Below, one piece after another: positions 26,316 through 36,640 of a stretch of 64,000 nt of DNA (the first letter of the stretch is position 1; the number at the start of each line of letters is the position of its first letter). The position numbers and the translations under genes were made by a program. Below the pieces are notes generated by a model, which had not been told where the DNA came from, did no database searches, and saw only the letters and a program-made list of their open reading frames with translations. Origin of the DNA: Varroa destructor (Eukaryota; Arthropoda; Arachnida; Mesostigmata; Varroidae); assembly GCF_002443255.2 (NCBI RefSeq), contig NW_019211457.1, positions 34,230,105-34,294,104 of the forward strand. Direction: 5' to 3'.

Positions 26316-26703
26316 GCTGCGACGTAATTACACAAAATTATGTTCAAATCAGCCAGACGATATAATTAATCAAAGACGATTCTTTAACAGTAACTGCGTA
26401 AGTCTAGAAGCGCATTGAAAGGCCCCAATGGGGCAGACCTATCATTCATCAGCTTTATAAGCTCATTAGTTGGTTTTTAAATTTGCGTGAACTTTGTAAA
26501 GTATCGTTGAATAGGAAATAGTAACTAAACGTAAAAACAATTTGCACATCTTAATGGGAGAACCGCAAAAATAAGGTCGTACACATTTGGCTGGATATAG
26601 CTTCAATTTTTCAAACATTACATCCGGTATCGCCGGAAATAAAAAGAAACGAAGCCTGTTTATGGCCAGTTTTTTGAACTTAGACCACAACAATCTGACT
26701 TAC

Positions 26704-26742
26704 TGGTCGGATATCGCCTGGCGTCCGACAGCTGTCCGACCA
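26704..26742. repeat. 8-bp inverted repeat with a third internal copy
   Basis: TGGTCGGA (26704-26711) and TCCGACCA (26735-26742) are perfect inverted copies. A further TCCGAC at 26724-26729 can compete for the same left arm. Seen directly; no assigned function. Confidence 0.6.
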
Positions 26743-27130
26743 TGCCAAAATCGATGGTATGAAACATTTTGCATCTAAATAATGCGCAATACGAAGAAAT
26801 GAGCCATTTTACATCTACGAAATTGTAGTATATTTTGCATACACCCAGAAAGTTATTCGACAAGATAGAGAGGCATAAATTCCAATTCAAAATATCTGAA
26901 TCACAGTGTATTACAGATACACAGCAACACATTGATTAGACCCAGTTCGTTAGAATTATCCGATATGAACTTTCTGCTATTGAACGGTCAGGAACTCTTC
27001 AGATACAGTATACCATACAGGAGAATATCCCGCGAAAAGAATGTATTACTCATTACAGCATCCAGTAGAGTTAATGCAGAATACAAAACTGTTGTAGTTG
27101 CCAGAATCTTATCGTTATCCAATTGAATAG

Positions 27131-28364
27131 AATTGCCATGCTCATGCAAGACACTAACTTCGGAAATTATTAGCTTGTAAGTTTATCTTTCGTACAGAAC
27201 AATCACAGGTACACAATTAACATGTATTGTAATTATAATAGAGCACTAATAAGAATTATCCTGAGTCTTGAGTTTTCGAGGATTTATCCTCTGTCCGTCC
27301 AGTAAGCCCGTACTACGCTTCTATTTGCTTCATGCTCTCATGAATTCTCAGGGCAGCTTGTTATTGGGAGACTAGCGATTGATTGCTTCTGCCCACGGTT
27401 GTTAATCAGTCCTCTCGTTCTGCCTGAAATTCGATGACCCATCTAGAGTACGATATCGGAAGTTCACCCAACATGGAAACATCGCAGATGTGACCAGACC
27501 GAGACAATGGCGTTCCGCTTCAAAGGCGTCCACAGCCAGCGAACAGTGTTGCGCAATTCTGGTTGTTCGTCAGGTGAGACGGAGGCCTCATTTACTTTGC
27601 AGCGGAAACAAACGTTAAAGACCAGCCAGTGTGTAGAGGCTACGAGGTCCGTGAGCAAGCTCCACGCACATTCATTGATGTCGTAGAGGGGCCAGTAAGC
27701 TGGATGCAAAACATTTTTACAATGTATCTGCGTTTGGCTTTCGCGGAACGACTCGCCATAACCAGGTTAGCTCGTTGGACTTCAAAACAATGCACAGAGT
27801 GAGGCAGCAGTCTTGGCCGCGTCGGTGATTGTATATGCCATGATACAAAGCCGTTGAAGTACCCATGTAGTCCTTTCCGTCTGCTCGTCGACGGCAACCT
27901 ATTCTACCTGGAACGATTTTGTAGGACTCCGAGTAACAACTGACCCAAAGAGCAAAACCAGATGACGCGAGAATAAAAGGCACTGTTGTGTTGCAGCTAA
28001 TTTCCACTGCCGCTGCTACAGAATAAAGACGATTTTTCTCACCCCCTTTTAACGTCATCATACATATTTTCTCTTTCAAGTTTTAAAAGGCTAAAAGAAA
28101 GAAGCCGAAAAAAGCAACGGGTTTTAGGTCTAGACAACAATGTGAGCCTGCGAAGAATCGCAAGGAGCCAGCCAACGAAAGCGGCGAAGTAACGAAAAGA
28201 CGAACACGATGACAATATTAGGCATCGCTAATGGCCCAAACACGCCAACTCAGCCCAGCTAATTATTTGGAGCTCCAGTGAAGACAGCGAAAGAAAGACG
28301 TACTGCGTTAAGATGGCAGCCTGCCGTTTCCCGCTGCGTTTGTATCGTGCGTTAAACATATTAG
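27131..28364. other. Non-genic block with unassigned open frames
   Basis: A minus-strand frame is open from 27766 to 27464 (about 101 codons). It is rich in Trp and Cys, with a fragment reading HPAYWPLYDINECAWSL. A 120-codon minus frame lies at 27717-28079. Neither has a known domain or clear splice boundaries. They could be pieces of an exon or a decayed element, or chance. Confidence 0.4.
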
Positions 28365-28544
28365 TGGCAGACGCAACTGTCCGCGATTGAAAATGGGCCA
28401 TTCGAAGGGCTGCACTGTACGCCGAATCGCGGCCGGGACGCCTTCGACTTCCCGGTTAATCTACTGTCCTGGGCGCCAGCAGAAATAGCAAAGCAGATTT
28501 TTATCACAGTATGGGGAACCGTTGCCGGCGTGGCACGTACATAA
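28365..28544 (+). CDS. Candidate exon resembling the start of a RasGEF catalytic domain
   Basis: A 59-codon + frame lies between a TAG at 28362-28364 and a TAA at 28542-28544. At 28461-28499 it encodes LLSWAPAEIAKQI. RasGEF (CDC25-homology) domains begin with a hydrophobic run, then P-x-E-[IL]-A-x-Q-[LI]-T, and the spacing here agrees, although the following Thr is Phe. Codons tend to end in G or C. There is an AG just inside the 5' edge and a weak donor-like GTATGG at 28509. No other part of a RasGEF domain was found nearby. If real, it would be one exon of a Ras-family guanine nucleotide exchange factor; chance similarity over 13 residues is just as possible. Confidence 0.17.
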   Translation, partial: WQTQLSAIENGPFEGLHCTPNRGRDAFDFPVNLLSWAPAEIAKQIFITVWGTVAGVART

Positions 28545-29389
28545 CCCACCAGTGCTGGAGTCATGCTTCCATTTAGTCTTCTCGTCGTCTGTATCGTAGT
28601 TTACTTACGTAGAGCGGGCTTGCGTGTTGTTTAACTAACGTTATCTTACCCTGTCCAACCGCCTGCCAACCAACGAACGGCAATAATATCCATACCACTG
28701 CTCTCGCTATATTCGAAAACCAGTAGTAGAAGGCTGGCCAAGGTAATTTGTGTGCGAAGACGAGGGCTTGCTGGTGCACGTTCGTTTTAAAGCTGTTTTC
28801 TATCGTCGTTATTGTAACTAGTTCCGTTGCAATGAAAACGGATGATTCATTGTCTATTCTGCGTCTACCTAAAGCACCGGACAAGTAGCGCTTTCTAACT
28901 ACTACGTAATGCTGTCCGTTATTCGACGTCGTTGTTATTGCTATCCCCGTCGTCATTTGAGATTTCGAAAAGGCCGTGGAGTTGATCTGTTTAGAACGAA
29001 TGAAAATAGAGGAAAAGCTATGCGTGTTGCCTACCATCGTGCCGCTACGTGTTTCCGAGGATTCGGTACGAACAACGGATTCATCTGAGTGAAGACAGCT
29101 TATTGAGTGGATTAAAAAAAATACGACTCTCAAATGCTGTTGCTCCTCGCCGCGGCTCGTTGCGGCACTAACATTAATAGTAATAGACGTAACAGTAGCG
29201 GTTGTAGTTCTCCTAACTGAAGCTCGGAATCGTCTAAGCAGCGTCCTGCGTGCATGAAGGAGCGAGACAAAGACGAAACGAGAAGGAAGATCAGACTTAC
29301 CCAGAAGAAAACAAGGTCAAATAAAAGTAAGACCAAAATCTTTTATCAGAATTCAGTCGTCGTTAGTTTGCTTAGCATCTGAGGAGCCT

Positions 29390-29406
29390 CAGCAGCAGCA
29401 GCAGCG
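29390..29406 (+). repeat. (CAG)5 microsatellite
   Basis: A perfect CAG run followed by CGG CAG, seen directly. Confidence 0.9.
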
Positions 29407-30472
29407 GCAGCTGCGATTTTCATGGTGCAACTGTTGTAGAAACATGAATAGGATAACTTAGAGAAATAATGGCGGAAAAGTTGAGGGGGACTAAGACGAA
29501 AACGGATCAGAAAGAACGTTTTATGTCGGGAATCACCGCAGGAACGGTCGCTATTCCGTTGGAAGAGATGGTGAAGACAAGGGGTGACAGGAAGTTGCGT
29601 AGGGGGTAACCAGGCCTGTTCGTGACGCTAATATAGTTAGAAATTACTTCTGTCTAATACAGCATTCAGTTTTTCCCTCTATCTTTTACGTTGGGTTGTT
29701 TGTTGTTGTGCGTTTTACCAAAGGCGGAAAGGAAAAGCCCAGCCGCGCGACGGAGCTTAAACAGCAGTTGTAAAGCTACGGAACTTGCAGATCAGATGAA
29801 ATTTCATAGCATCAGTAGTCCATTTACATATATCATGATGCCCCAGAACGACTTAATCAGCCATAGCGGCCCCATATAATCGTTTAGATCATTTATACGA
29901 TGTCAGGATCTAACAGACCCATCGTATTCTGACCTACATTGTATCAATTTTACAACTAAACTAAACACGAATAATTTGTCCAGTTTACCAATCCTGCTGC
30001 TTTTGTCAATGAGCTAAACATCGTCATATGTCTTTATGATCCGCCTTTTAACCGATTCGACCGTTTCGCGTCCCACTGGCCTGACGATGTCACCGAGCCA
30101 TTAAACGCTCAGCACGTTTCTCAACATTCTCCCACTGACCTTTCCCACTCATGTAACTGGGTTTCCTTCGTCTTCTTCGTTTTAGCAGAGAGTAAACGAG
30201 CTAACAACGACGCTATCAACTGGTCGCCAAGACGAACGAAGAATCGTGCTGCTGCCGATTCGACCACTTTAAAGCGAGCTGGCACCGACTTGGGGTGGGT
30301 CGACGGGTCAGTCGAATAGTCAGCTTGTTGATTTTATTGTCATTTGATAGCGCTAGCTGTAAAACAATGACCAATGAAACATTTAACAGAAGGAGATCAC
30401 CAATTTAGAGCAAACGTGCCATTGGAAAATAGACTGCTAACCCTTGCATTAAATCGGGTGACTTAACATAGA

Positions 30473-30488
30473 CATATATATATATATG
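30473..30488. repeat. (AT)n palindrome
   Basis: A 16-base perfect palindrome consisting of an AT run bounded by C and G. Confidence 0.9.
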
Positions 30489-31388
30489 TGGTTCAACTGT
30501 CGTTTCAAAGTCCCGTTGTTACAAGTCACTATGTCGATGATGTTTAAGTAACAGTACTTTAGCAAACATCCCATTAATCTTTAGCATGGTAGCGTACAGA
30601 TCATATGGACGTTGCTTTCGGCGGTGCTGTGGCTGTTGTATTGGGTTTGCAGGCTTGTTGCTACGTTCATTAACTGTTAATGTCCTGCCTCGTCTGTTGA
30701 CCATATGGTGATATTTAGCTGCTGCACTCATTTTTAATTCGACCAAAGACTATCGTTTGTAGCGAATGATCGCTTGTAATAGCAGCGGCGGCCTACCTGA
30801 GAGCTAATGTTGACTTCAGTTTCTAACAACAGGACTAACCAAGTTTAAAAGCTAAATTTTGAGGGAAGACGCGTCTTCTTTGCTTGCGGCCTATTAAACG
30901 TACCGGCTTGGCTGTTGACCAACCGGCTGGAAGGTCTGTGCAGTTGAGAAAAGGGAATTCTGCGTGGTCACCAAGGTTTTGTGCCACCAGACAGCTTGAT
31001 CACAGCTCGACTTCATCGAACAGGCAAATGGCAAAGCGGCACGCACCAACATGTGGACATAGGTCCCTGCTACTGGTCAGCTTCTCCTGGCTGGATTTAG
31101 CTTTGTTACCTTCACCTTTGGTTAGGTCGGAAAGTGGCCTTTGTTTTTTGCATCGGTGATGCATACGCTCTAACATGAAGGTTATGGGTTTCTCATTTCT
31201 CCCAATTTCTGTGGTGGTGAAACCTAAGGCCAAAAGACCTGCATGACAAAGCCACGATGCCCTGGCACTCCGTTTTGTTTGTGGTCTTCACTGTGTGTTT
31301 GTATGCGTCTACTCTCTAAGTGTGCGGTTCTGAAAGCAGCGCAAAAGTACGGGCTATGCGGAGTGCTGGGTGTTTATTTGCAAATCTG

Positions 31389-31415
31389 ATACGTATGCAT
31401 GCATATACGTACGTA
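31389..31415. repeat. 27-base alternating purine-pyrimidine tract
   Basis: Every base alternates purine and pyrimidine through TACG, TGCA and TATA steps. Such tracts can adopt left-handed Z-DNA under negative supercoiling. A related ATGCATGC core recurs at 50799-50813. Confidence 0.75.
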
Positions 31416-31535
31416 AAACATGCTCGGCTCATTTAATCTCGTTTTAACTGTAACCAGGATGTTTCTAAAGGTTACGAGACAATGCTTTCTGAATCATCTG
31501 GCCTGATGTTATGATTTTTCGTGGCAACAACTTAC

Positions 31536-31665
31536 CGTAACCTGCGACGACGACGAGAATGTTGATCGCCAGAAATAGGTGTCTGGAACTTAGACATAGT
31601 TGTTCCAGCGTTAGGGGTAACTGTAGGTACGCGAACTTTGTTCTTTTTACGTAGTTTCCCATCAT
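31536..31665 (-). CDS. Candidate first coding exon with a membrane segment
   Basis: On the minus strand two consecutive ATGs start at 31665, with A at -3 of each. They open a frame of 43 codons that ends in a near-perfect splice donor, G|GTAAGT, with the intron beginning at 31535. The last residues, RHLFLAINILVVVAGYG, form a credible membrane helix. Asn and Gly are spaced as in the first transmembrane segment of tetraspanins (K-Y-L-x-F-x-x-N-x-x-x-x-x-x-G). The leader before the helix, about 25 residues, is longer than usual for tetraspanins, and no later tetraspanin exon (CCG motif) was found in the lower-coordinate DNA. If genuine, it would be the 5' coding exon of a membrane protein transcribed toward lower coordinates. 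Confidence 0.22.
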
Positions 31666-33640
31666 TGTGGCGTTTGGTGGCTGTGTTTGAGAGCGACGCG
31701 CCACCGGTTCGTTTTTGGCGCGTATGGAAATCACCCCTCCGCACTTCTGCTGTCGTTCCTTTGTGCTGTTTCGCACGAGTTTGGTAAAAAAAAAATATCA
31801 CCACTCTAATAACAGCAACGACGACAACACGAAGGAGTGATTCTTCACCCTTCTAGGTATTACAGCCATGCCACATAATAGTTGATAGGTCCATTTATCG
31901 TTGTATCACTCTTTTTTCCCTCTCTTATTCTCGCTCTCTCCCTTTAACACTTTCATGCAGTCAGCAATTCGTGAGAACACCGGTAACACCGAAAACGACG
32001 ACACACATATCCTTCACTCCACAAAAACTTACCACGACACACAGACGACCACTATGCGGAGAGGCGAATCGTTTGTTTACACACTGACCAACTCTTCAGC
32101 ACTGGTTTCTATCACCGGAAGGCTACGAAACTTGCCTTTGGGTTTGCAATACGAAAAACGAACACCAAGTAAACGCCGATGGCTGGGAGGGGTTCCGCGA
32201 AAGACGGTGAAGTACAATTGTGTGCTGTGATGTATATCGTACTGTATAAGGAGATAATGCAGCCTAGCTGAACGAATGACATTAGAAACTATCGCCTACC
32301 AACACAACCACCGTTGAAGACTCTGCTAATCTTCACTTGTGCTCTATCAGCCAGTTTCTTGAATAGGCCGAAGGAAAAGCGCGAAGATCACGACGAATCA
32401 ATCGACAACGTGAGAATCATTCACATGTATAGTACACAGGCATATTCACCAAGAAAATACTGGGCCAGACAACACACATATCTGTCCATCATAGCATTGT
32501 ATCAAACACAGACTAGATCACAATATCTCTGGCAGCTGTTGCTTCAACGTTGATGTCATACTAGGCAAACCGTCACTTTAGTACCGCTTTAGCGCTATAG
32601 CGTGTTAACGGTAGGTACGGATATCGCTCTAGCAATGAATATCTAGTGAAGCACACAGACGATAGGTAGAAACTGTTATGGCAGATCTTTAGGTGCAGTC
32701 GTGACTGTCGTAATTGACCGACGTAACAGATTCTGCTGATATTACTGCTGTTGCTTGTGCTGCTGCGTCTGCATAGAAACCCTCCACACCAGGAACGTTT
32801 CAACGGCCTTTTTTGCCGTTAGTCACAAGCCAACACGTCAGGACTATAATGAAAATCACAATGCCAATGGCAAATATGTTCTTTACTAACAGCAAGAAAC
32901 GGCACATCGGACGCGACGTCTGCACGCGCATAATCACTTATAGGACAGATCGGCGCGGCATCATGCGTCCGTTGTGGAGGGATATCTTCTGCGTGCTGGT
33001 GGGAGACCGGCGACACGGCAGTCAACAAGCACGCGGAACTCCTGAGCGCTCGACCCTTCCTCACGGCCGAGGCGAGGGGAATCCATCGGCCTGGCGAGGG
33101 TGGATGGCCCGACGCGCCCTCCTCCTGATGCTGCTCCTTCTGTTGCCGGTTCTCCTTCAGCTATTCTCTGGTGGCTGCTCTTCTTTCTTCTCTTTTTTCT
33201 TCTGCTGCCGTCCAGTGCAATGGTGACATTACGTCGGATACTCCTGACTGCGGCCTGCTTCTGCCGATGGTAATAGCAACTCAGGCAGGCTGTGTCTAGG
33301 CTACGAGACTATTTTGACATTTGTTAGAGCAGGTTTCGCGTTGCGGTCTTCGCTTAATTCGTTTAGCCCGTTCCGTTCGAATGTACAGTGAATATTCGGA
33401 GCATCTAAACAGCTCATCTAGGGAACCTATTTTATTTGGTTTACAGCATAATGTTTGGTAGCCTAGGTTTGAATCCTTCTGTAGACACATTTTACTTCAT
33501 GCTAAAAGCCAGTTCTCTAATAAAACGCCTAATGGCGGTACCGGACTTAAAACCCGAAAAATTTAGCTGAAGTGGTCTAGAAACCGCTATTAAGCAGTCA
33601 TTGAAATGCATCTTTAACAACGACGCCGACAAAGGCAACG
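31666..33640. other. Non-genic block
   Basis: Frames of about 75-137 codons overlap on both strands. One ATG at 33104 opens a short frame of 40 codons beginning MARRALLLMLLLLLPVLLQL, which looks like a signal peptide and then becomes a Phe/Ser/Cys-rich low-complexity tail before a TGA at 33226. The CTC/CTG triplet bias of the DNA could produce this by chance. Nothing else is recognised. Confidence 0.45.
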
Positions 33641-36640
33641 GAATGTGTTTACATACATTTTTTTTATTAATTTAATATTTGACTTAAATACAAAATCAAG
33701 TCCTTTATTCAGTAGTTACTTGCATTATCTGGTTTCTGGCCACTTCTTCGCATACGTCAGGCCTGATCTTTACACTTTTCTCAAGTTCGCCCACCGTCCG
33801 TGGAGTATAATGATATATTTTGCCCTTCAAATACGAGTAAAACAAGTTGAGTGGAGTTATGTTACATGATTTGGGGGGCCATTCGATTTCACCTGTACTG
33901 AGATCCAGCGCTCACCTCACGACTCTAGTTCCTTATTAACGTGAATACGTATTTAGTCACTTGGAAGGCTGAACCATTTTGCTAATACCTCATACATGCC
34001 AATGTGTTTCAATGATCTGTAAGGTCATGTCCTGGTAGCGAACAGTTTCGTTAAAAGAATAGAGCTCGAAAATGGCTCAAAAATAACATTTTTGATACAT
34101 GAATTAACGTCTGTTATAGAGAGCAGAATATAGATTGTCACTTGGTTTGTCCAGTGAGGCTCGAGCGGTTGGTTGCCTTGCATTTTTAGCACTTTTGGCC
34201 TGTTACGAGGGCAAAATTTAATTCCATTTCAAATGTTTAAATGTAACGTATTTAAGCGATATTTTAATAAGTTCACATTTATCGATAACGTTTATTATGG
34301 AAAACCTATCCGCAGATTAAACAAAGAATATTCCGAAGGTAGGTAGGTTGTGATTAAAGTTCCAAAGTAACGCTCTCATCGGGGTAAATGATGAATAAAC
34401 ATGATCGCTGAAATCAAACGCTTGTAGCACATGCGAGAAAATTTAATACTGCCTTAGAAACAAAAACAAGGGAACACCCTGTGTATATCAAATGTTACTC
34501 GCCTCTTATCATTAATCTTGAAAACTTTACACAAAACTCTCTCCTACGCATCTTAACGCAGGGTTCTTACTTGATACCGAGCGCTCACCTGCCTTCCTCT
34601 CCGGCCAGCCATAGGGCAATATTATTGCACAGGATGTCTTTAGCTCATCAGCGCGTATTGCGTCCGTAGAGTTGTTTGGTCGGCCTTTTTCTCAGCACAG
34701 AACCCTGTGTATATTTACGCAGTATACAGAATTGATGATTTCAGGATGTACCATAACGAACTTTACACGTTCAGAACTGTACAGCGTACAGATAAACTGC
34801 TTCTTCAAGCGTATGGTAATACCAGACCCATGGACAGAAGCTCGAGACAGAACCTTCAATCATATTTCAGTTCTTAGATACACAAACTTGTACAACTATA
34901 CTTATGGGTCACAATCAATTTTACCAGACATCAAATAATCATAATAGGCAAAGCACACGCGGCAGTTATTGATTATGTTACCCATATACACATCGATGCA
35001 ATAAATAAGCCTTATTTTATTTTAAAATAAATATAATCAAGACCAAAAATTGCTTTTCAACGCAGCGTCATTTGCGTCATCTTACATTGAAGCTGTCGTT
35101 CTCATAAGGTCCGTATCTCGAGGTGTCGCGTCATTCCATTGAGTCTTCTCTAGATATCATCTATTAGATAACCTTCATGATTGTGCAGTAAATCGGTAAA
35201 TTATACGCACGTTTAGCCATGTGCTGACTTCGGAAAACAAACTAGAAGTATATACCTTGTGGAAAAAACCAGCAAGACTTTTATCAGTTGTCACTGGAGC
35301 TTTCAAACGTCGCTCCGAGAGTTCTGAATCGCTTTCAAAGGAAGCTAATTGCGTGTGATGAATGAGGTCGAGTTACCTAGGTTAAATCCAGGAGGGAATC
35401 GCTCAACACTGCCTTTTGCTAAACGACACGCTTGGCCGAACTGTTACAAAATGAAGTCGGATGCGTGGGCATCGTCTGTACGTGGTATTCCTGGTACGAC
35501 TTTATAATAGTCCCACGCCTGCAAAGATCGTGTTTCAGATGTAGCAGCTTGAATTACGTGAAGTTAACGTCAGATTTGCCTCGAGCAAACAACAAGTTGG
35601 TTAATACTAGCCTGATTGCAAAACGCCTACAAAAACCGGTCTATCCGGCATTCGGTCATTACTGTTTTTCCTTCTACACAAGTTACTGTTTTAACTTTAA
35701 ACACAGTTTTGAGATGAAACTATTACTTGCATAGAATTGTATTAACAATAACCGATCACCGTATGAGTACTGAGCTTCGATTGAATGAATTGGATAAATG
35801 CTACGATGAATGAAATGTTTGATCTAAATCTTGTCCATAGAATATAATCTCTGATAAAGCAAAGTGAGCCAATCACGAAAGTAAAATTTGTTAGAGGATG
35901 TACATAGGGAACAATGGTTACGCACTGATACTCAATATCCCCCGTTTGCCATTTTAATACTAACTATAAATTAATATGGTCTTCGTATCATAGATATGCA
36001 GCCTCACTAAGCTGTCACCAAGGTTAGTAAGGAGGTAAGTACTTCTTATGTCGAGATGCACAGGCGCTTCCTTAAAAAGTATGGCTTCTTGATCTAACCA
36101 GCACTAAGTGAAGTAGAGTCTATACACAATTGATTGCGCTAACGGCCCGGCTAGTTATATAAACACCGCAACAAAGGTTTGTTTCAACTTCGATAACTTC
36201 ATTAAATCGTCGGCTACGACAGTCATTGCTAGTTAATAGTATTTTGGTAAAGAAAAGGCAAATCGACCATGTCGGCACAGTAATTGCGCTTCGTCAAATG
36301 ACTCCAGCGTCGATCCCGTGTGTGACTTGACATATGTTGTGGTTATTTCATAATACTTTTAGTAGATTCATGCATAGATAATATGCACACGTCTTAATGT
36401 TCTATTGTATAGTCTTCACTTTGGTTACGACTTGACATAAGAACAGGAAAAACGACCAAAGCGCAGCCTGGAAAATATCCCTTCTGAAAGAAGTTATGAC
36501 CTAAAGTAAGCCACCTTTAACTAAGAAGATATATCTAGAAGTGACTACATATGCCGAAGTAATGATAGCAAACTGATTGACTACAAAATTGTTGCACCAA
36601 ATAGTGCACCAAAGAGTCACACAATAACGATCAACCTTCC
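33641..36640. other. AT-rich block hosting a mariner-type relic
   Basis: Beyond the transposase relic this block has no recognised gene. A 16-bp AT palindrome centred at 35023/35024 (35016-35031) and frames at 34672-34938 (+) and 35432-35734 (+) are present, without known motifs. The transposon's missing 5' half would be expected at about 34100-35000, but I could not identify it there. Confidence 0.5.
33705..34110 (-). mobile_element. Mariner/Tc1-type DDE transposase relic
   Basis: The minus strand retains the C-terminal half of a DDE transposase in several frames. A stretch reading NETVRYQDMTLQII (about 34050-34010) matches the block N-E-T-V-x-x-x-x-Y-L-x-M-L. QNGSAFQVTKYV (from 33981) corresponds to Q-D-G-A-P-x-H, with the catalytic Asp replaced by Asn at 33976-33978. 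A frame open down to 33705 gives GEIEWPPKS, then ITPLNLF, then LKGKIYHYTPRTVGEL. This matches W-P-P-R-S-P-D-L-T-P-L-D-F-F and L-K-x-x-V-Y-x-x-x-P-R-T-x-x-E-L, with the third catalytic Asp replaced by Asn at 33846-33848. Frameshifts and stops separate the pieces. The DNA-binding N-terminus and terminal inverted repeats were not recognised. It is an inactive fossil in an AT-rich block. Confidence 0.75.

Larger units (their letters stand above)
24701..27130. other. AT-rich block hosting a Harbinger relic
   Basis: The sequence turns sharply AT-rich and loses triplet repeats. Apart from the Harbinger-type relic, short frames at 25848-26078 (+), 26004-26243 (-), 26587-26778 (+) and 26660-26932 (-) have no recognisable motif. 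A poly-A run joined to a TA run occurs at 26290-26315. Confidence 0.5.
28545..31535. other. Non-genic block
   Basis: The main frame is 28573-29133 (-), open for 187 codons. Its first ATG is internal, and near its end it carries a hydrophobic segment around AVVWILLPFVGWQ; it matches no family I know. A (CAG)5 run lies at 29390-29406 and a 16-bp CATATA palindrome at 30473-30488. From 29640 to 30560 the DNA is AT-leaning with nothing recognised. At 31389-31415 purines and pyrimidines alternate strictly for 27 bases. Confidence 0.45.

Noticed and set aside
33104..33226. Signal-peptide-like frame starting MARRALLL
   Set aside because: Only 40 codons, poor start context (T at -3), a low-complexity Phe/Ser/Cys tail and no clear donor. 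CTC/CTG repeats alone can produce it.
35016..35031. 16-bp perfect AT palindrome
   Set aside because: It is made only of A and T within an AT-rich block, where such palindromes are expected by chance.
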